Assembly (NCBI GenBank): GCA_015259125.1
Contig: JABZGR010000047.1
Span: 1 to 9,990 of the forward strand
Origin: Alloprevotella tannerae
Lineage (GTDB): Bacteria; Bacteroidota; Bacteroidia; Bacteroidales; Bacteroidaceae
Direction of reading: 5' to 3'
Length of the DNA: 9,990 nt
The position numbers were made by a program, and so were the translations under genes. Positions 1 to 7,354 of this stretch are shown here, piece by piece. The notes under the pieces were generated by a model. The model searched no databases. It was not told the origin of the DNA and saw only the letters and a program-made list of their open reading frames with translations. Numbering within the stretch: the first letter of the stretch is position 1; each line of letters opens with the position of its first letter.

Positions 1-444
1 TAAGAAAAGAACACGACAAGCCTAGCTGAACTTAGCAAATAAACTTGTCAAAGAAGAATGCAATAAAGAAACCAAAGTTGTCAACTAATTCTAGGACATT
101 ACAGTCGCAATATGTGTAAATAATTGGTGTGGAGATGTTGTCATTCGATTTTTCACCGTGGTGAAAAAATAGTTTCACCACGGTGAGGCTGATTTTTCGC
201 CACGGTAAAACAAAATTATCACCACGGTGAAAATTTAATTAGATGCGTATGTAAGAGTTGCGATAACTATCTAAAATCTTTGAGAATGCGCACAGAAGAA
301 TCGGTTTCAAGTATCGTTCTTTAACTAGAAAGAATAGTGCGGGGCTTCGGTTATGGGAAAGGGAAAAGATAGCCCTTTGCTGCTTAAAAATGATAGCCGT
401 TTATAGGGTGGACTAAGAGGCTGCTTTACCGCAATGTGTTCGAC
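1..444. other. Intergenic region at left edge, no gene seen
   Basis: No open frame of convincing length or composition appears on either strand; the longest ATG frames I could read are about a dozen codons. The stretch is AT-rich. Its one clear structure is the palindrome array at 149-233, annotated separately. Positions 369-401 carry two copies of GATAGCC that I cannot interpret. No tRNA-like cloverleaf or riboswitch-like fold was recognised. The gene to the left of the window is not visible, so its direction is unknown. Confidence 0.6.
149..233. repeat. Array of four palindromes with exact 22-bp period
   Basis: Four copies of a near-palindrome with consensus TTTCACC-AC-GGTGAAA occur with centres at about 158.5, 180.5, 202.5 and 224.5, exactly 22 bp apart. 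Unit 1 (149-168) has 9-bp arms, TTTTTCACC and GGTGAAAAA, around a GT core. Units 2-4 have the core as AC, so unit 1 reads as the inverted orientation. Unit 2 (173-187) and unit 3 (193-210, CGCC and GGTAAAA) each carry arm mismatches. Unit 4 spans 218-233. Linkers are short and AT-rich. The spacing is about two turns of B-DNA, so all dyads face the same side of the helix. It lies about 220 bp beyond the nqr terminator. Function is unknown: a protein-binding array or a repetitive-element relic are both possible. Confidence 0.85.
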
Positions 445-479
445 AAAAAAAGAGAGCGTGCCGATTGGCACGCTCTCTT
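445..479 (-). terminator. Intrinsic terminator of the nqr operon
   Basis: A perfect 13-bp stem (450-462 with 467-479, core GAGAGCGTGCC) encloses a 4-nt GATT loop. Read on the minus strand, it is followed by seven U residues (complement of the A run 445-451), the classic Rho-independent layout. It lies just beyond the nqrF stop codon, so it should end the nqrABCDEF transcript. Confidence 0.9.
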
Positions 480-500
480 CAAGGGATATGTTGTAGTAAA

Positions 501-1775
501 TTATCCTCCAAAATTGTCATACATAATGCTTTCAGGCTCTACGCCAAGACTGTCGAGCATCTTAACGACTGCGTTAGACATCGGACCGGGACCACACATG
601 TAGTACTCGATATCTTCGGGCGCTTCGTGGTCTTTGAGGTATTCTTTCATCATTACTTCGTGCACGAAGCCCGCAGTATATTTCACGCCGGCCGCATCTG
701 CTTCCGGATCCGGGCGGTCAAGTGCCAAGTAGAACTTGAAGTTGGGGAATTCCTTTTCTAATTCTAAGAAATCTTTCAAGTAAAAGACTTCAGACAAAGA
801 GCGTGCACCATAGAAATAGCTCATTTTACGATCACGCGTATTGAGCGTCTTTGTCATGTGCATAATCTGTGCGCGGAGAGGAGCCATACCGGCACCACCA
901 CCGACCCAAATCATTTCCTTCTTACTGTCGAAGCGCGGATGGAAGTCGCCATAGGGACCACTCATCATAACTTTATCTCCGGGTTTAAGCGAGAAGATAT
1001 AGCTGGATGCGATACCCGGCATAACGTCCATCATACCTCCACCTTGGCTCTTAGGACGGAAAGGAGGCGTTGCGATACGTACCGTCAGCATAAAGCGGTC
1101 GCCTTCTGCCGGATAATTGGCCATTGAGTAGGCGCGTATAGTAGGCTCGGTATTTTCGCACTTGAGGTTGAGAATTCCAAATTGCTCCCAAGTTTTAATA
1201 TAGCGTTCGCCGATAGAGGCCTTGTCAATGTCTTTATCGAAGTCCATCTTGAACGTGGGGATCTTAATCTGTGCATAAGAGCCGGGAATGAAGTCCATAT
1301 GTTCTCCTTCGGGAAGAGCGACAATAAACTCTTTGATGAAAGAAGCCACATTGTTGTTGGAAACAACGGTACATTCGTATTCTTTTACGCCTAAAACGCT
1401 CTCAGGTACTTGGATAGAGATGTCTCCCTTTACTTTACATTGGCAGCCGAGGCGGAATCCTTCTTTTATCTCTTTACGTGTGAAGTGGCCTTTCTCAACA
1501 TCGAGAATTTCACCTCCGCCTTCGACAACTTGTACTTTGCACTGGCCGCAAGATCCCTTACCACCGCAAGCTGAAGAAAGATATACGCCATTCTCAGAGA
1601 GGGTGGAAAGGAGTGAGCTACCTTGAGCTACTTCTAACTTCTCTTTGTCGTTAATGGTGATAGCAACCGTTCCGCTCGGCATAAGGTAGCGCTTAGCCGT
1701 TAAAAGTATAACCACGAGAACGAGAATGATCCCGAGGAAGACTGCAATACTGCTTATAATAAATATAATGTCCAT
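501..1775 (-). CDS. nqrF: Na+-translocating NADH:quinone oxidoreductase subunit F
   Basis: NADH-oxidising entry subunit of Na+-NQR. It takes electrons from NADH through FAD and a [2Fe-2S] centre into the membrane part. The 424-residue protein has one N-terminal membrane segment (about 3-26). A plant-type ferredoxin domain follows, with cluster ligands Cys70, Cys76, Cys79 (CGGKGSCGQC) and Cys111, at the positions I recall for Vibrio NqrF. Then comes a ferredoxin-reductase module: the FAD-binding RAYSMANY motif at 214-221, the NADH-binding GGGAGMAPLR motif at 292-301, and CGPGPM at 394-399 near the nicotinamide site. The C-terminus YDNFGG is family-typical. The length is normal and no key residue is missing. 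It is the last gene of the operon, 6 bp after nqrE and just before the terminator. No clear Shine-Dalgarno is present, as is usual in Bacteroidetes. Confidence 0.97.
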   Translation of the reverse strand: MDIIFIISSIAVFLGIILVLVVILLTAKRYLMPSGTVAITINDKEKLEVAQGSSLLSTLSENGVYLSSACGGKGSCGQCKVQVVEGGGEILDVEKGHFTRKEIKEGFRLGCQCKVKGDISIQVPESVLGVKEYECTVVSNNNVASFIKEFIVALPEGEHMDFIPGSYAQIKIPTFKMDFDKDIDKASIGERYIKTWEQFGILNLKCENTEPTIRAYSMANYPAEGDRFMLTVRIATPPFRPKSQGGGMMDVMPGIASSYIFSLKPGDKVMMSGPYGDFHPRFDSKKEMIWVGGGAGMAPLRAQIMHMTKTLNTRDRKMSYFYGARSLSEVFYLKDFLELEKEFPNFKFYLALDRPDPEADAAGVKYTAGFVHEVMMKEYLKDHEAPEDIEYYMCGPGPMSNAVVKMLDSLGVEPESIMYDNFGG

Positions 1776-1781
1776 CGTGAT

Positions 1782-2408
1782 TTAGATTTTCAAGCCGCTA
1801 AAGCACATAAATGCCATTGACATCAGGCCTACCGTTATAAATATAATACCTAATCCTTGCAAAGGTCTGGGGACATTCGTGTAAGCCATCTTTTCACGAA
1901 TTGCTGCTAAAGCTACGATAGCCATTAACCAGCCAATACCAGAACTAAAGGCATAGATAAACGCATCAAATAAAGAGCCTATGTATTGTGAATTCGTGGG
2001 GTCCATATCAATGCGTTGCTGCATAAAGAGAGATGCTCCCATAATAGCACAATTGACGGCGATCAAAGGAAGGAATATACCTAATGCAGAATATAGGGAG
2101 GGAGAGAAACGCTCTACAAACATCTCTACAAGCTGCGTCATACCTGCAATAACAGCAATGAAGAGAATGAAAGAAAGGTATGTAAGATCAACATCGCCAA
2201 AGATACCTCCCGGTTGTAATACTTTCGTTTGCAATAGGTAGTCTACCGGTACAGTAACGATTAAAACGAATGTTACGGCAACACCTAAGCCGAAAGAGGT
2301 TTTCACATTTTTGCTTACAGCCAAGTATGAGCACATACCCAAGAAGGAAGCGAATATCATATTATCCACAAAAATACTGCGGACGAAAAGACTAAGTGCG
2401 TGTTCCAT
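1782..2408 (-). CDS. nqrE: Na+-NQR subunit E (integral membrane)
   Basis: Multi-pass inner-membrane subunit of Na+-NQR, homologous to NqrD and to RnfA/RnfE. At 208 residues it has the usual length and about six hydrophobic segments. It shows the family hallmarks LGMCSYLAVSK (Cys26) and NCAIMGASLF (Cys119). In the Vibrio enzyme the equivalent cysteines of NqrE, together with two from NqrD, hold an intramembrane [2Fe-2S] cluster; here this is inferred from conserved positions. The two half-repeats are inverted in the membrane, as expected for this family. It lies 20 bp after nqrD and 6 bp before nqrF, so it is translated within the same operon. Confidence 0.96.
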   Translation of the reverse strand: MEHALSLFVRSIFVDNMIFASFLGMCSYLAVSKNVKTSFGLGVAVTFVLIVTVPVDYLLQTKVLQPGGIFGDVDLTYLSFILFIAVIAGMTQLVEMFVERFSPSLYSALGIFLPLIAVNCAIMGASLFMQQRIDMDPTNSQYIGSLFDAFIYAFSSGIGWLMAIVALAAIREKMAYTNVPRPLQGLGIIFITVGLMSMAFMCFSGLKI

Positions 2409-2428
2409 TTTGATTATGAAATTGACTG

Positions 2429-3064
2429 TTAATTATTCAGATCTTCTTCCTTCACGATACTTCTGTGCGCCCATATAACGCAGCCTAAGATGATCATAGC
2501 CATTGTAGGCATCGTCATCATACCGTTGTCAACGTAGCCTGCATCGTAAAAGCTTTGGGGGATGATGGAGAAGCCTAAGAGCGTACCACTTCCGAAAAGT
2601 TCTCTGACGCTACCTACGACCACTAAGATCAAAGCATAACCCAGACCGTTGCCGATACCATCAAGGAAGCTTTCCCAAGGCTTGTTCATCATCGCAAAAG
2701 CTTCGAGTCGTCCCATCAAGATACAGTTGGTAATAATAAGACCGACGTAGACGCTAAGCTGTACGCTTACATCATAAACAAAGGCTTTCAGAATCATACT
2801 CACGATAGTAACCAATGCGGCTACGACAACGAGCTGAATGATGATACGAATGCGATTCGGGATAGTTTTGCGTATCAGTGAAATAATTACGTTGCTGAAT
2901 GCAGTGATCACCGTAACAGATAAGCCCATTACTATAGCAGGTTCCAGCTGCGCGGTGACAGCAAGTGCAGAACAGATACCCAAGACCTGTATTAAGATCG
3001 GGTTGTTCAAGTTTAAAGGTTCGGAGAATACTTTGCGATTCTCTTTTGAAAATAAGCTGCCCAT
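2429..3064 (-). CDS. nqrD: Na+-NQR subunit D (integral membrane)
   Basis: Multi-pass membrane subunit and partner of NqrE. The 211-residue protein starts with a short soluble stretch (SLFSKENRKVFSEPL), followed by about six membrane segments. Conserved signatures are NPILIQVLGICSALAV (Cys31) and ITNCILMGRLEAFAM (Cys114). These are the positions expected to bind the shared intramembrane [2Fe-2S] cluster by analogy with the Vibrio complex. The conserved loop NKPWESFLDGIGNGLGY and the RELFGSGTLLG segment are also present. The start codon overlaps the nqrC stop by one base (TAATG arrangement), which indicates translational coupling. Nothing is truncated. Confidence 0.96.
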   Translation of the reverse strand: MGSLFSKENRKVFSEPLNLNNPILIQVLGICSALAVTAQLEPAIVMGLSVTVITAFSNVIISLIRKTIPNRIRIIIQLVVVAALVTIVSMILKAFVYDVSVQLSVYVGLIITNCILMGRLEAFAMMNKPWESFLDGIGNGLGYALILVVVGSVRELFGSGTLLGFSIIPQSFYDAGYVDNGMMTMPTMAMIILGCVIWAHRSIVKEEDLNN

Positions 3065-3771
3065 TACTTGTCGTTATTTTGTAAGAAGGCTTTGTAGAAG
3101 CCCAAGTATTCTTTAATCATATTCTCAACCCCATTTGTGGTCAGAGTAGCTCCGGTAATACCATCGCATTGCGTGGTTTTATCTGAGGCTGTTCCGGCTT
3201 TCACAACTTGCAGCGTAATTTCGCCGTTGTCGCTGTAAGCTTGCTTCTTTTGGAAGGTATTTTGGAAATCCTCATCTTTAATACGAGAGCCAAGACCTGC
3301 TGTCTCACTTTCGTGGTCGAAATAGGCCCCAAAGACAGTCTTTTTGTCTTTGTTGAGCGCAATGAATCCCCAGATTGGTCCCCAAAGGCCTTTACCTATC
3401 ATTGGGAGAACATACTTTGTCTCTCCATTAACCTTACATATATATATAGGTAGATTATCTTTCGACATATCCTTTCTGCTGACAGTGAATCCATCTTTAT
3501 CCTTCTGCGCTCCATCTTTAAGGATATTGCCTTGAGATGTGATGATTTCATCAGCGACCACTACTTCTTTATATTTCTCTTCGACTTGCTCTTTGCTGAC
3601 GTTTCTAATGTTCAGCGCAGCTAAGATCTGCTGCTTTTTGTCGATGCGCTCGTTGGCTTCTGAGCGGCTCTTCAATGCGCTATAGCAGAAAGCTAAGAGG
3701 AAAGCGACAATTACTACGACAACAATCGAGTAAACAATCGTGTAAGTATTGCTGTTTGTATTCAGTTTCAT
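3064..3771 (-). CDS. nqrC: Na+-NQR subunit C with covalent FMN site
   Basis: Single-pass membrane-anchored flavoprotein whose large domain faces the periplasm and carries FMN linked to threonine. The 235-residue protein has one membrane helix (about 11-30) and then an FMN-binding domain. The flavinylation motif DGITGATLTT lies at 203-212 and fits the Dxx(S/T)GAT consensus, making Thr209 the likely FMN acceptor. Conserved GKGLWGPIWGFIAL (127-140) and the HESETAGLGSRI segment (153-164) support the family. Attachment of FMN needs the ApbE flavin transferase, which is not encoded here. Its start overlaps the nqrB stop by 4 bp (ATGA) and its stop overlaps nqrD by one base. Confidence 0.96.
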   Translation of the reverse strand: MKLNTNSNTYTIVYSIVVVVIVAFLLAFCYSALKSRSEANERIDKKQQILAALNIRNVSKEQVEEKYKEVVVADEIITSQGNILKDGAQKDKDGFTVSRKDMSKDNLPIYICKVNGETKYVLPMIGKGLWGPIWGFIALNKDKKTVFGAYFDHESETAGLGSRIKDEDFQNTFQKKQAYSDNGEITLQVVKAGTASDKTTQCDGITGATLTTNGVENMIKEYLGFYKAFLQNNDK

Positions 3772-4946
3772 AGCGTATTACTTTTAGCGCGTTTAGCTCT
3801 CTTTTTAATGTTGCTTTCTACGAAGCAATAATCAATGAAAGGAGCCCATACATTCATAAACAAGATAGCCAGCATCATACCTTCCGGGAAGCCGGGGTTC
3901 AAAACGCGGATGATGATAGCCAAAGCACCAATGAAAAAGCCGTAGATGAATTTTCCTTTCTCTGTTCTGGCACTCGTCACCGGGTCTGTTGCCATAAAGA
4001 CTGCACCGAAGCAGAAACCGCCCAAAGCCAAATGTTCGTACCAAGGGATGTTTGCAATCGCGTTGTCTTGAATATGTAAACTGTTGAACAAGAAAGCGAC
4101 TAAACCACCTCCGACGAATACGCTCAACATCGTCCGCCAAGAAGCAATGCGTGTCCATAATAAGATGACTGCACCAATGAGGATAGCGATAACGCTTGTT
4201 TCACCGATAGATCCGGGCATAAGTCCGACGACCATATCTGTAAAAGTCGTTGAGAACGGCTGATTCGTGCTGGCTTGCGTCAGCGGAGTAGCCATCGTTA
4301 CTGCGTCTGTGAGATTTGGGTTTCCCAATCCGAAGAATGTGTCTTTGGCAATCCAAATCTTATCGCCGGTCATATTGCCCGAATAAGAGAAGAAGAGGAA
4401 AGCACGTGCAACTAAGGCCGGATTAAAGAAGTTCATGCCCGTACCACCAAAGATTTCTTTAGCGAGGATGACGGAGAAGGCTACAGCTACGGCCAGCATC
4501 CACAAAGGTAACTCGATAGGCACAATCATGGGGATCAGCAAACCGGTTACGAGGTAGCCCTCGTTGATCTCTTCATGTTTATATTGTGCTACGGCAAATT
4601 CGATACCTAAGCCGACCGCATAAGATACGACGATCTTGGGCAGCATAATGAGGAAGCCGTAAGCAAACATTTCCCAAAAGCTTGCGCCTACGACAGCCGG
4701 AGGCGTCATATAAGTTTGGTAACCGATGTTGTACATCCCAAAGAATAGGGCCGGCAGCAACGCAATAATGACAAACGTCATAATACGTTTTGAATCGATG
4801 GCATCGTGGATGCTCACACCGACCTTTGCAGTCGTATTCGGCACCAATACAAAGGTCTCCATACCTTCAAAGACCGAGTGGAAAGCGTGCAACTTCCCGC
4901 CTTCTTCAAAGTGAGGCCTGAGTTTGTCGAAAAATGATTGAAACAT
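3768..4946 (-). CDS. nqrB: Na+-NQR subunit B (membrane core, FMN and riboflavin)
   Basis: Largest membrane subunit of Na+-NQR, homologous to RnfD. In studied relatives it takes part in Na+ transport and binds covalent FMN and riboflavin. The 392-residue protein has many hydrophobic segments. Recognisable family blocks are EINEGYLVTGLLIPMIVP (126-143), FGGTGMNFFNPALVARAFLFFSY (166-188), FMATDPVTSARTEKGK (317-332) and NPGFPEGMMLAILFMN (350-365). The expected FMN-threonine motif appears as DAVTMAT at 214-220, with Thr220 as the acceptor; the usual glycine before Ala-Thr is methionine here. It starts 50 bp after nqrA and overlaps nqrC by 4 bp. The start MFQSFFDKLRPHFEEGGKL is typical of the family. 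Confidence 0.96.
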   Translation of the reverse strand: MFQSFFDKLRPHFEEGGKLHAFHSVFEGMETFVLVPNTTAKVGVSIHDAIDSKRIMTFVIIALLPALFFGMYNIGYQTYMTPPAVVGASFWEMFAYGFLIMLPKIVVSYAVGLGIEFAVAQYKHEEINEGYLVTGLLIPMIVPIELPLWMLAVAVAFSVILAKEIFGGTGMNFFNPALVARAFLFFSYSGNMTGDKIWIAKDTFFGLGNPNLTDAVTMATPLTQASTNQPFSTTFTDMVVGLMPGSIGETSVIAILIGAVILLWTRIASWRTMLSVFVGGGLVAFLFNSLHIQDNAIANIPWYEHLALGGFCFGAVFMATDPVTSARTEKGKFIYGFFIGALAIIIRVLNPGFPEGMMLAILFMNVWAPFIDYCFVESNIKKRAKRAKSNTL

Positions 4947-4996
4947 TGTATTTCGTTATTGGACTTGCGCCTATATAGGGCAAATCAATTTATTAT

Positions 4997-6346
4997 TTAG
5001 CTATTTTCCTTTCTTAAAATATCCAGGCCTTCACGCACAATGCGCTGTAATTCGAGCTTGGAAGAGTCGATATATTCTGCCACGGCAAAGTCTTCGGGCG
5101 CTACTTCGTAGATTCCCAATGCTTCTTGGCGGTCAATATCGCCCGTAATGATGGCTTTGATCAAAAAGCTTGGCAAAACATCCATCGGGAATACGCGTTC
5201 ATATTCCGCACTCATAATCATATGGCGTTGCCCGCCTTTGATACGACAGTCGGGATTGTATTTTTTCTTCCCAAAGAGCCAAGAGAAATAGCTGCGACTA
5301 GTAGAAAACTCGTTGAAACGAGGCGCAATCCAGCCAAATACTTCGTGTACGTTGTCGCCTTCGGGCAGAGCGCAAACTTCCGTAGTGTGAGCGCCGACGT
5401 AGCCTTCTAAGTCTGCTTTGCGACCAACAAGCGGGTTGCCGTCGATGATCCGAACGTGCTCTGCTGTCTTCAATTGTCCTTTGAGCAGACTCTCAATTGA
5501 TGCGCCCAACTTGATTTCATAATAGTTCGGGTCTTGAATCTCCGCTCCGGCCACAGCAATGCGGCGCGTGAAATCTAATTTTCCAGTCAGCGCATAGCGA
5601 CCAATGAAAATTACTTCTTCGGCTCCGATCGTCCAGACTACATCTCCTTTGTTAATGGGGGAGATATGATTGATTTGTACGCCAACGTTTCCGGATGGGT
5701 TTGGACCATCAAAGACGTTAACGTCAACGCCGTCAGTCGGGACAAAATCCTGGTCAACTTGATCCGGAGAAATACCCAAATGCACTTTTGCCAAACGGGA
5801 GAGCACTGTTAAACCAGCCTTAAAAGCTGCTTCCTGACCTTTTACGACAAAGGAAAAGTCGGCGGCTAAAGGCATCTTGCTAAAGGCCGAAACAAAAATG
5901 GCTTTAGGTGTGTCTTTGGGCGATGCTGTGATCGCGTAAGGCCGTTGTTGAAGAAAAGCAAAAAGACCGGTTTCCAGCAATTTTTCAGTTACTGTTTCCG
6001 GCGTGTCTTTGTCCAAATTTAATGGCGCAATCGCTTTCTCCTGTTGCTCTGCATCCGGAGTAATAATAATGCGTAAGAGTTTGCGACGTTCGCCGCGCAC
6101 AATCGATGTCACTGTACCACTAACGGGAGCTACGAACTTTATGCGCTCTGTTTCCTTATCCGCAAACAGCGTATCGCCAATCTTAACGTGATCGTTTTCT
6201 TTCACCTGAAGGCGAGGAACAATCCCAAGAAAATCTGTTGGCTGCAAGGCGTATGTAGCAGATGGCGCCGCTTGTTTTAACGTAAGCGGTGCTTCTCCTA
6301 TAAGCCTCAAGTTCAACCCTTTCTTAAGCTTGATTATGGGTTTCAT
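4997..6346 (-). CDS. nqrA: Na+-NQR subunit A
   Basis: Peripheral cytoplasmic subunit of Na+-NQR, associated with quinone binding in the Vibrio enzyme. I chose the ATG at 6346, giving 449 residues that begin MKPIIKLKKGLNL, the usual NqrA N-terminus. The frame stays open upstream to 6403, but those 19 extra residues run back through the candidate promoter and do not resemble the family. A lipoyl-like barrel-sandwich motif (FVAPVSGTVTSIVRGERRK) lies at 71-89, VFDGPNPSGNVGVQINHI at 211-228, and the family-typical WIAPRFNEFSTSRSYFSWL at 339-357. No Fe-S motif is present, which separates it from RnfC. It is the first gene of the operon; 50 bp containing a small CCTATATAGG palindrome separate it from nqrB. 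Confidence 0.96.
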   Translation of the reverse strand: MKPIIKLKKGLNLRLIGEAPLTLKQAAPSATYALQPTDFLGIVPRLQVKENDHVKIGDTLFADKETERIKFVAPVSGTVTSIVRGERRKLLRIIITPDAEQQEKAIAPLNLDKDTPETVTEKLLETGLFAFLQQRPYAITASPKDTPKAIFVSAFSKMPLAADFSFVVKGQEAAFKAGLTVLSRLAKVHLGISPDQVDQDFVPTDGVDVNVFDGPNPSGNVGVQINHISPINKGDVVWTIGAEEVIFIGRYALTGKLDFTRRIAVAGAEIQDPNYYEIKLGASIESLLKGQLKTAEHVRIIDGNPLVGRKADLEGYVGAHTTEVCALPEGDNVHEVFGWIAPRFNEFSTSRSYFSWLFGKKKYNPDCRIKGGQRHMIMSAEYERVFPMDVLPSFLIKAIITGDIDRQEALGIYEVAPEDFAVAEYIDSSKLELQRIVREGLDILRKENS

Positions 6347-6370
6347 ACATATCGGTTTATTTGACGTCTG

Positions 6371-6378
6371 CAAAATTA
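6371..6378 (-). promoter_or_regulatory. Candidate nqr operon promoter (-7 box)
   Basis: On the minus strand this reads TAATTTTG, a full match to the Bacteroidetes -7 consensus TAnnTTTG, and it is followed by CA. The expected start point near 6364 would leave a leader of only about 18 nt before the nqrA ATG. No ideal -33 TTTG was found; a CTTG lies about 22 bp upstream, slightly farther than the usual spacing. The match and position make it the best promoter candidate for nqrABCDEF. Confidence 0.55.
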
Positions 6379-6727
6379 GGATAAAATAGCCGAAACTCCA
6401 CAAGAAAAGGCCGAATTTTCTGGAGTATACTTTACAGAAAGAACATTTTACGCGTTCCGAGTCTTATCCTAAAGTCGTTATGTGTCACTTATTCGTTTGG
6501 GAATAAGAGATATAATCTAACTTTCATTTTGTTTTATTCATCTTACTCACTCTTTTTCTATCAGACTTGTTCTTTATGTAATTTCATGGAGGATTAAGCA
6601 GGGCAGAAGTGTCGTCTCTCCATTGGCTACGCTCCGGCTTCTCATCTGCTTCACTATCTTTTTGCGCAAACAAACAAAGGTGTGCTTACACATGACAAAG
6701 TCTAGGGTGATGGCTATTTGATATTGC

Positions 6728-6750
6728 CAAGCTATATCTGTCATAGCTTG
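6728..6750. repeat. Small inverted repeat, 8-bp arms
   Basis: CAAGCTAT (6728-6735) and ATAGCTTG (6743-6750) are perfect inverted arms around a 7-nt loop. No U-tract follows on either strand, so it is not a standard terminator. It lies about 75 bp from the start of the 21-bp array. It could be an operator-like dyad or part of an RNA fold. Confidence 0.5.
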
Positions 6751-6824
6751 CAGAGTTGTTTGTTTTCAAATCTATGAAAGGAGGTTTTTTGTTGATAGAT
6801 CTAAAAACAGCCGCTTTTCGGTCG

Positions 6825-6947
6825 CAAACGATTGTTGTTTGCTGCCGCCAAACGATAGTTTGCTGAGACCAAACGATGGTTTGCTAGGGCCAAACGATAG
6901 TTTGCCGGGGCCAAACAAAAGCACGATGAGGTCAAACAATAGTATAA
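6825..6947. repeat. Six-unit palindrome array with 21-bp period
   Basis: The half-site CAAAC starts at 6825, 6849, 6870, 6891, 6912 and 6933. Apart from the first step (24 bp, owing to three extra central bases), the spacing is exactly 21 bp. Units 2-4 are near-perfect dyads CAAAC-GATR-GTTTG, each followed by a pyrimidine-containing, G-rich linker. Unit 1 is CAAAC-GATTGTT-GTTTG. Units 5 and 6 keep the left half-site but have lost the right one, so the array decays rightward. Two helical turns per unit would place all dyads on one DNA face. It lies about 480 bp upstream of the nqrA start. Because 21 is divisible by three, it also makes a spurious repetitive peptide in an open frame. Confidence 0.88.
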
Positions 6948-7211
6948 TAAGATGTGTAGAGGCGAGACGGGGCTTTGTTTGTGATTAGTGCTCGTTTGGT
7001 TGTCTTTCTTCATTCCTTGCCTCTTTTTAGTCCTATTTCTTGCGTTCGTATATGCGAAGCATGGGCAATTAATGTGGCGTGATGAAGCAGATGTGTGAAT
7101 GTATGAGTAAACTGAGAGGTTTATGGCATAGCACACGCAGTTTTTGCTCCCGTCTTTTGCAGCGGGTTGGTTTGTTTTTTTCAGAGGGCTGTGGCGAGTG
7201 GTCAGCAATGG

Positions 7212-7233
7212 ATAGATAATATTTGCTATCTAT
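7212..7233. repeat. Small inverted repeat, 7-bp arms
   Basis: ATAGATA (7212-7218) and TATCTAT (7227-7233) are perfect inverted arms with an 8-nt loop. The element is AT-rich and weak as an RNA stem. It has no flanking T run and no gene close enough to assign it to. Confidence 0.4.
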
Positions 7234-7311
7234 TGAACTCGTAAGTCGGTCTGCTTGTTGAGAAAAGTAATTTGCGGCAGTGGAGGGGAGGATAGAAGAG
7301 GCAAAACAGCG

Positions 7312-7354
7312 TAAGTGCTTATTGATAGGGGTAATAAGTGCTTGTATATCAATA
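7312..7354. repeat. Paired direct and inverted repeats downstream of the nuclease-like gene
   Basis: TAAGTGCTT occurs twice as a direct repeat (7312-7320 and 7335-7343, 23 bp apart). TATTGATA (7320-7327) is inverted as TATCAATA (7347-7354). The block sits about 50 bp beyond the stop codon of the minus-strand gene at 7407-7862. The AT-rich arms and 19-nt gap make a poor terminator. It may be a binding site or the remnant of a duplicated segment. Confidence 0.45.

Noticed and set aside
149..233. Short palindromic repeats as a CRISPR array
   Set aside because: The period is 22 bp with linkers of only about 6 bp, too short for spacers, and no cas gene is present. The same applies to the array at 6825-6947.
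465..1626. Several plus-strand open frames of 70-112 codons opposite nqrF
   Set aside because: They are antisense shadows of a clearly coding nqrF with intact motifs, and their products have no recognisable features.
501..6346. An Rnf complex rather than Na+-NQR
   Set aside because: NqrF has the ferredoxin plus FAD/NADH module, NqrA lacks the Fe-S motifs of RnfC, and no RnfB-like gene is present.
6347..6403. Longer nqrA with 19 extra N-terminal residues
   Set aside because: The extension runs back through the candidate -7 box, and the family N-terminus matches the ATG at 6346.
6801..7208. 135-codon minus-strand open frame with C-terminal ANYRLxx-type 7-residue repeats
   Set aside because: The peptide repeat is a by-product of the 21-bp DNA array (21 is divisible by three). 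The rest is low-complexity and resembles no protein family I know.
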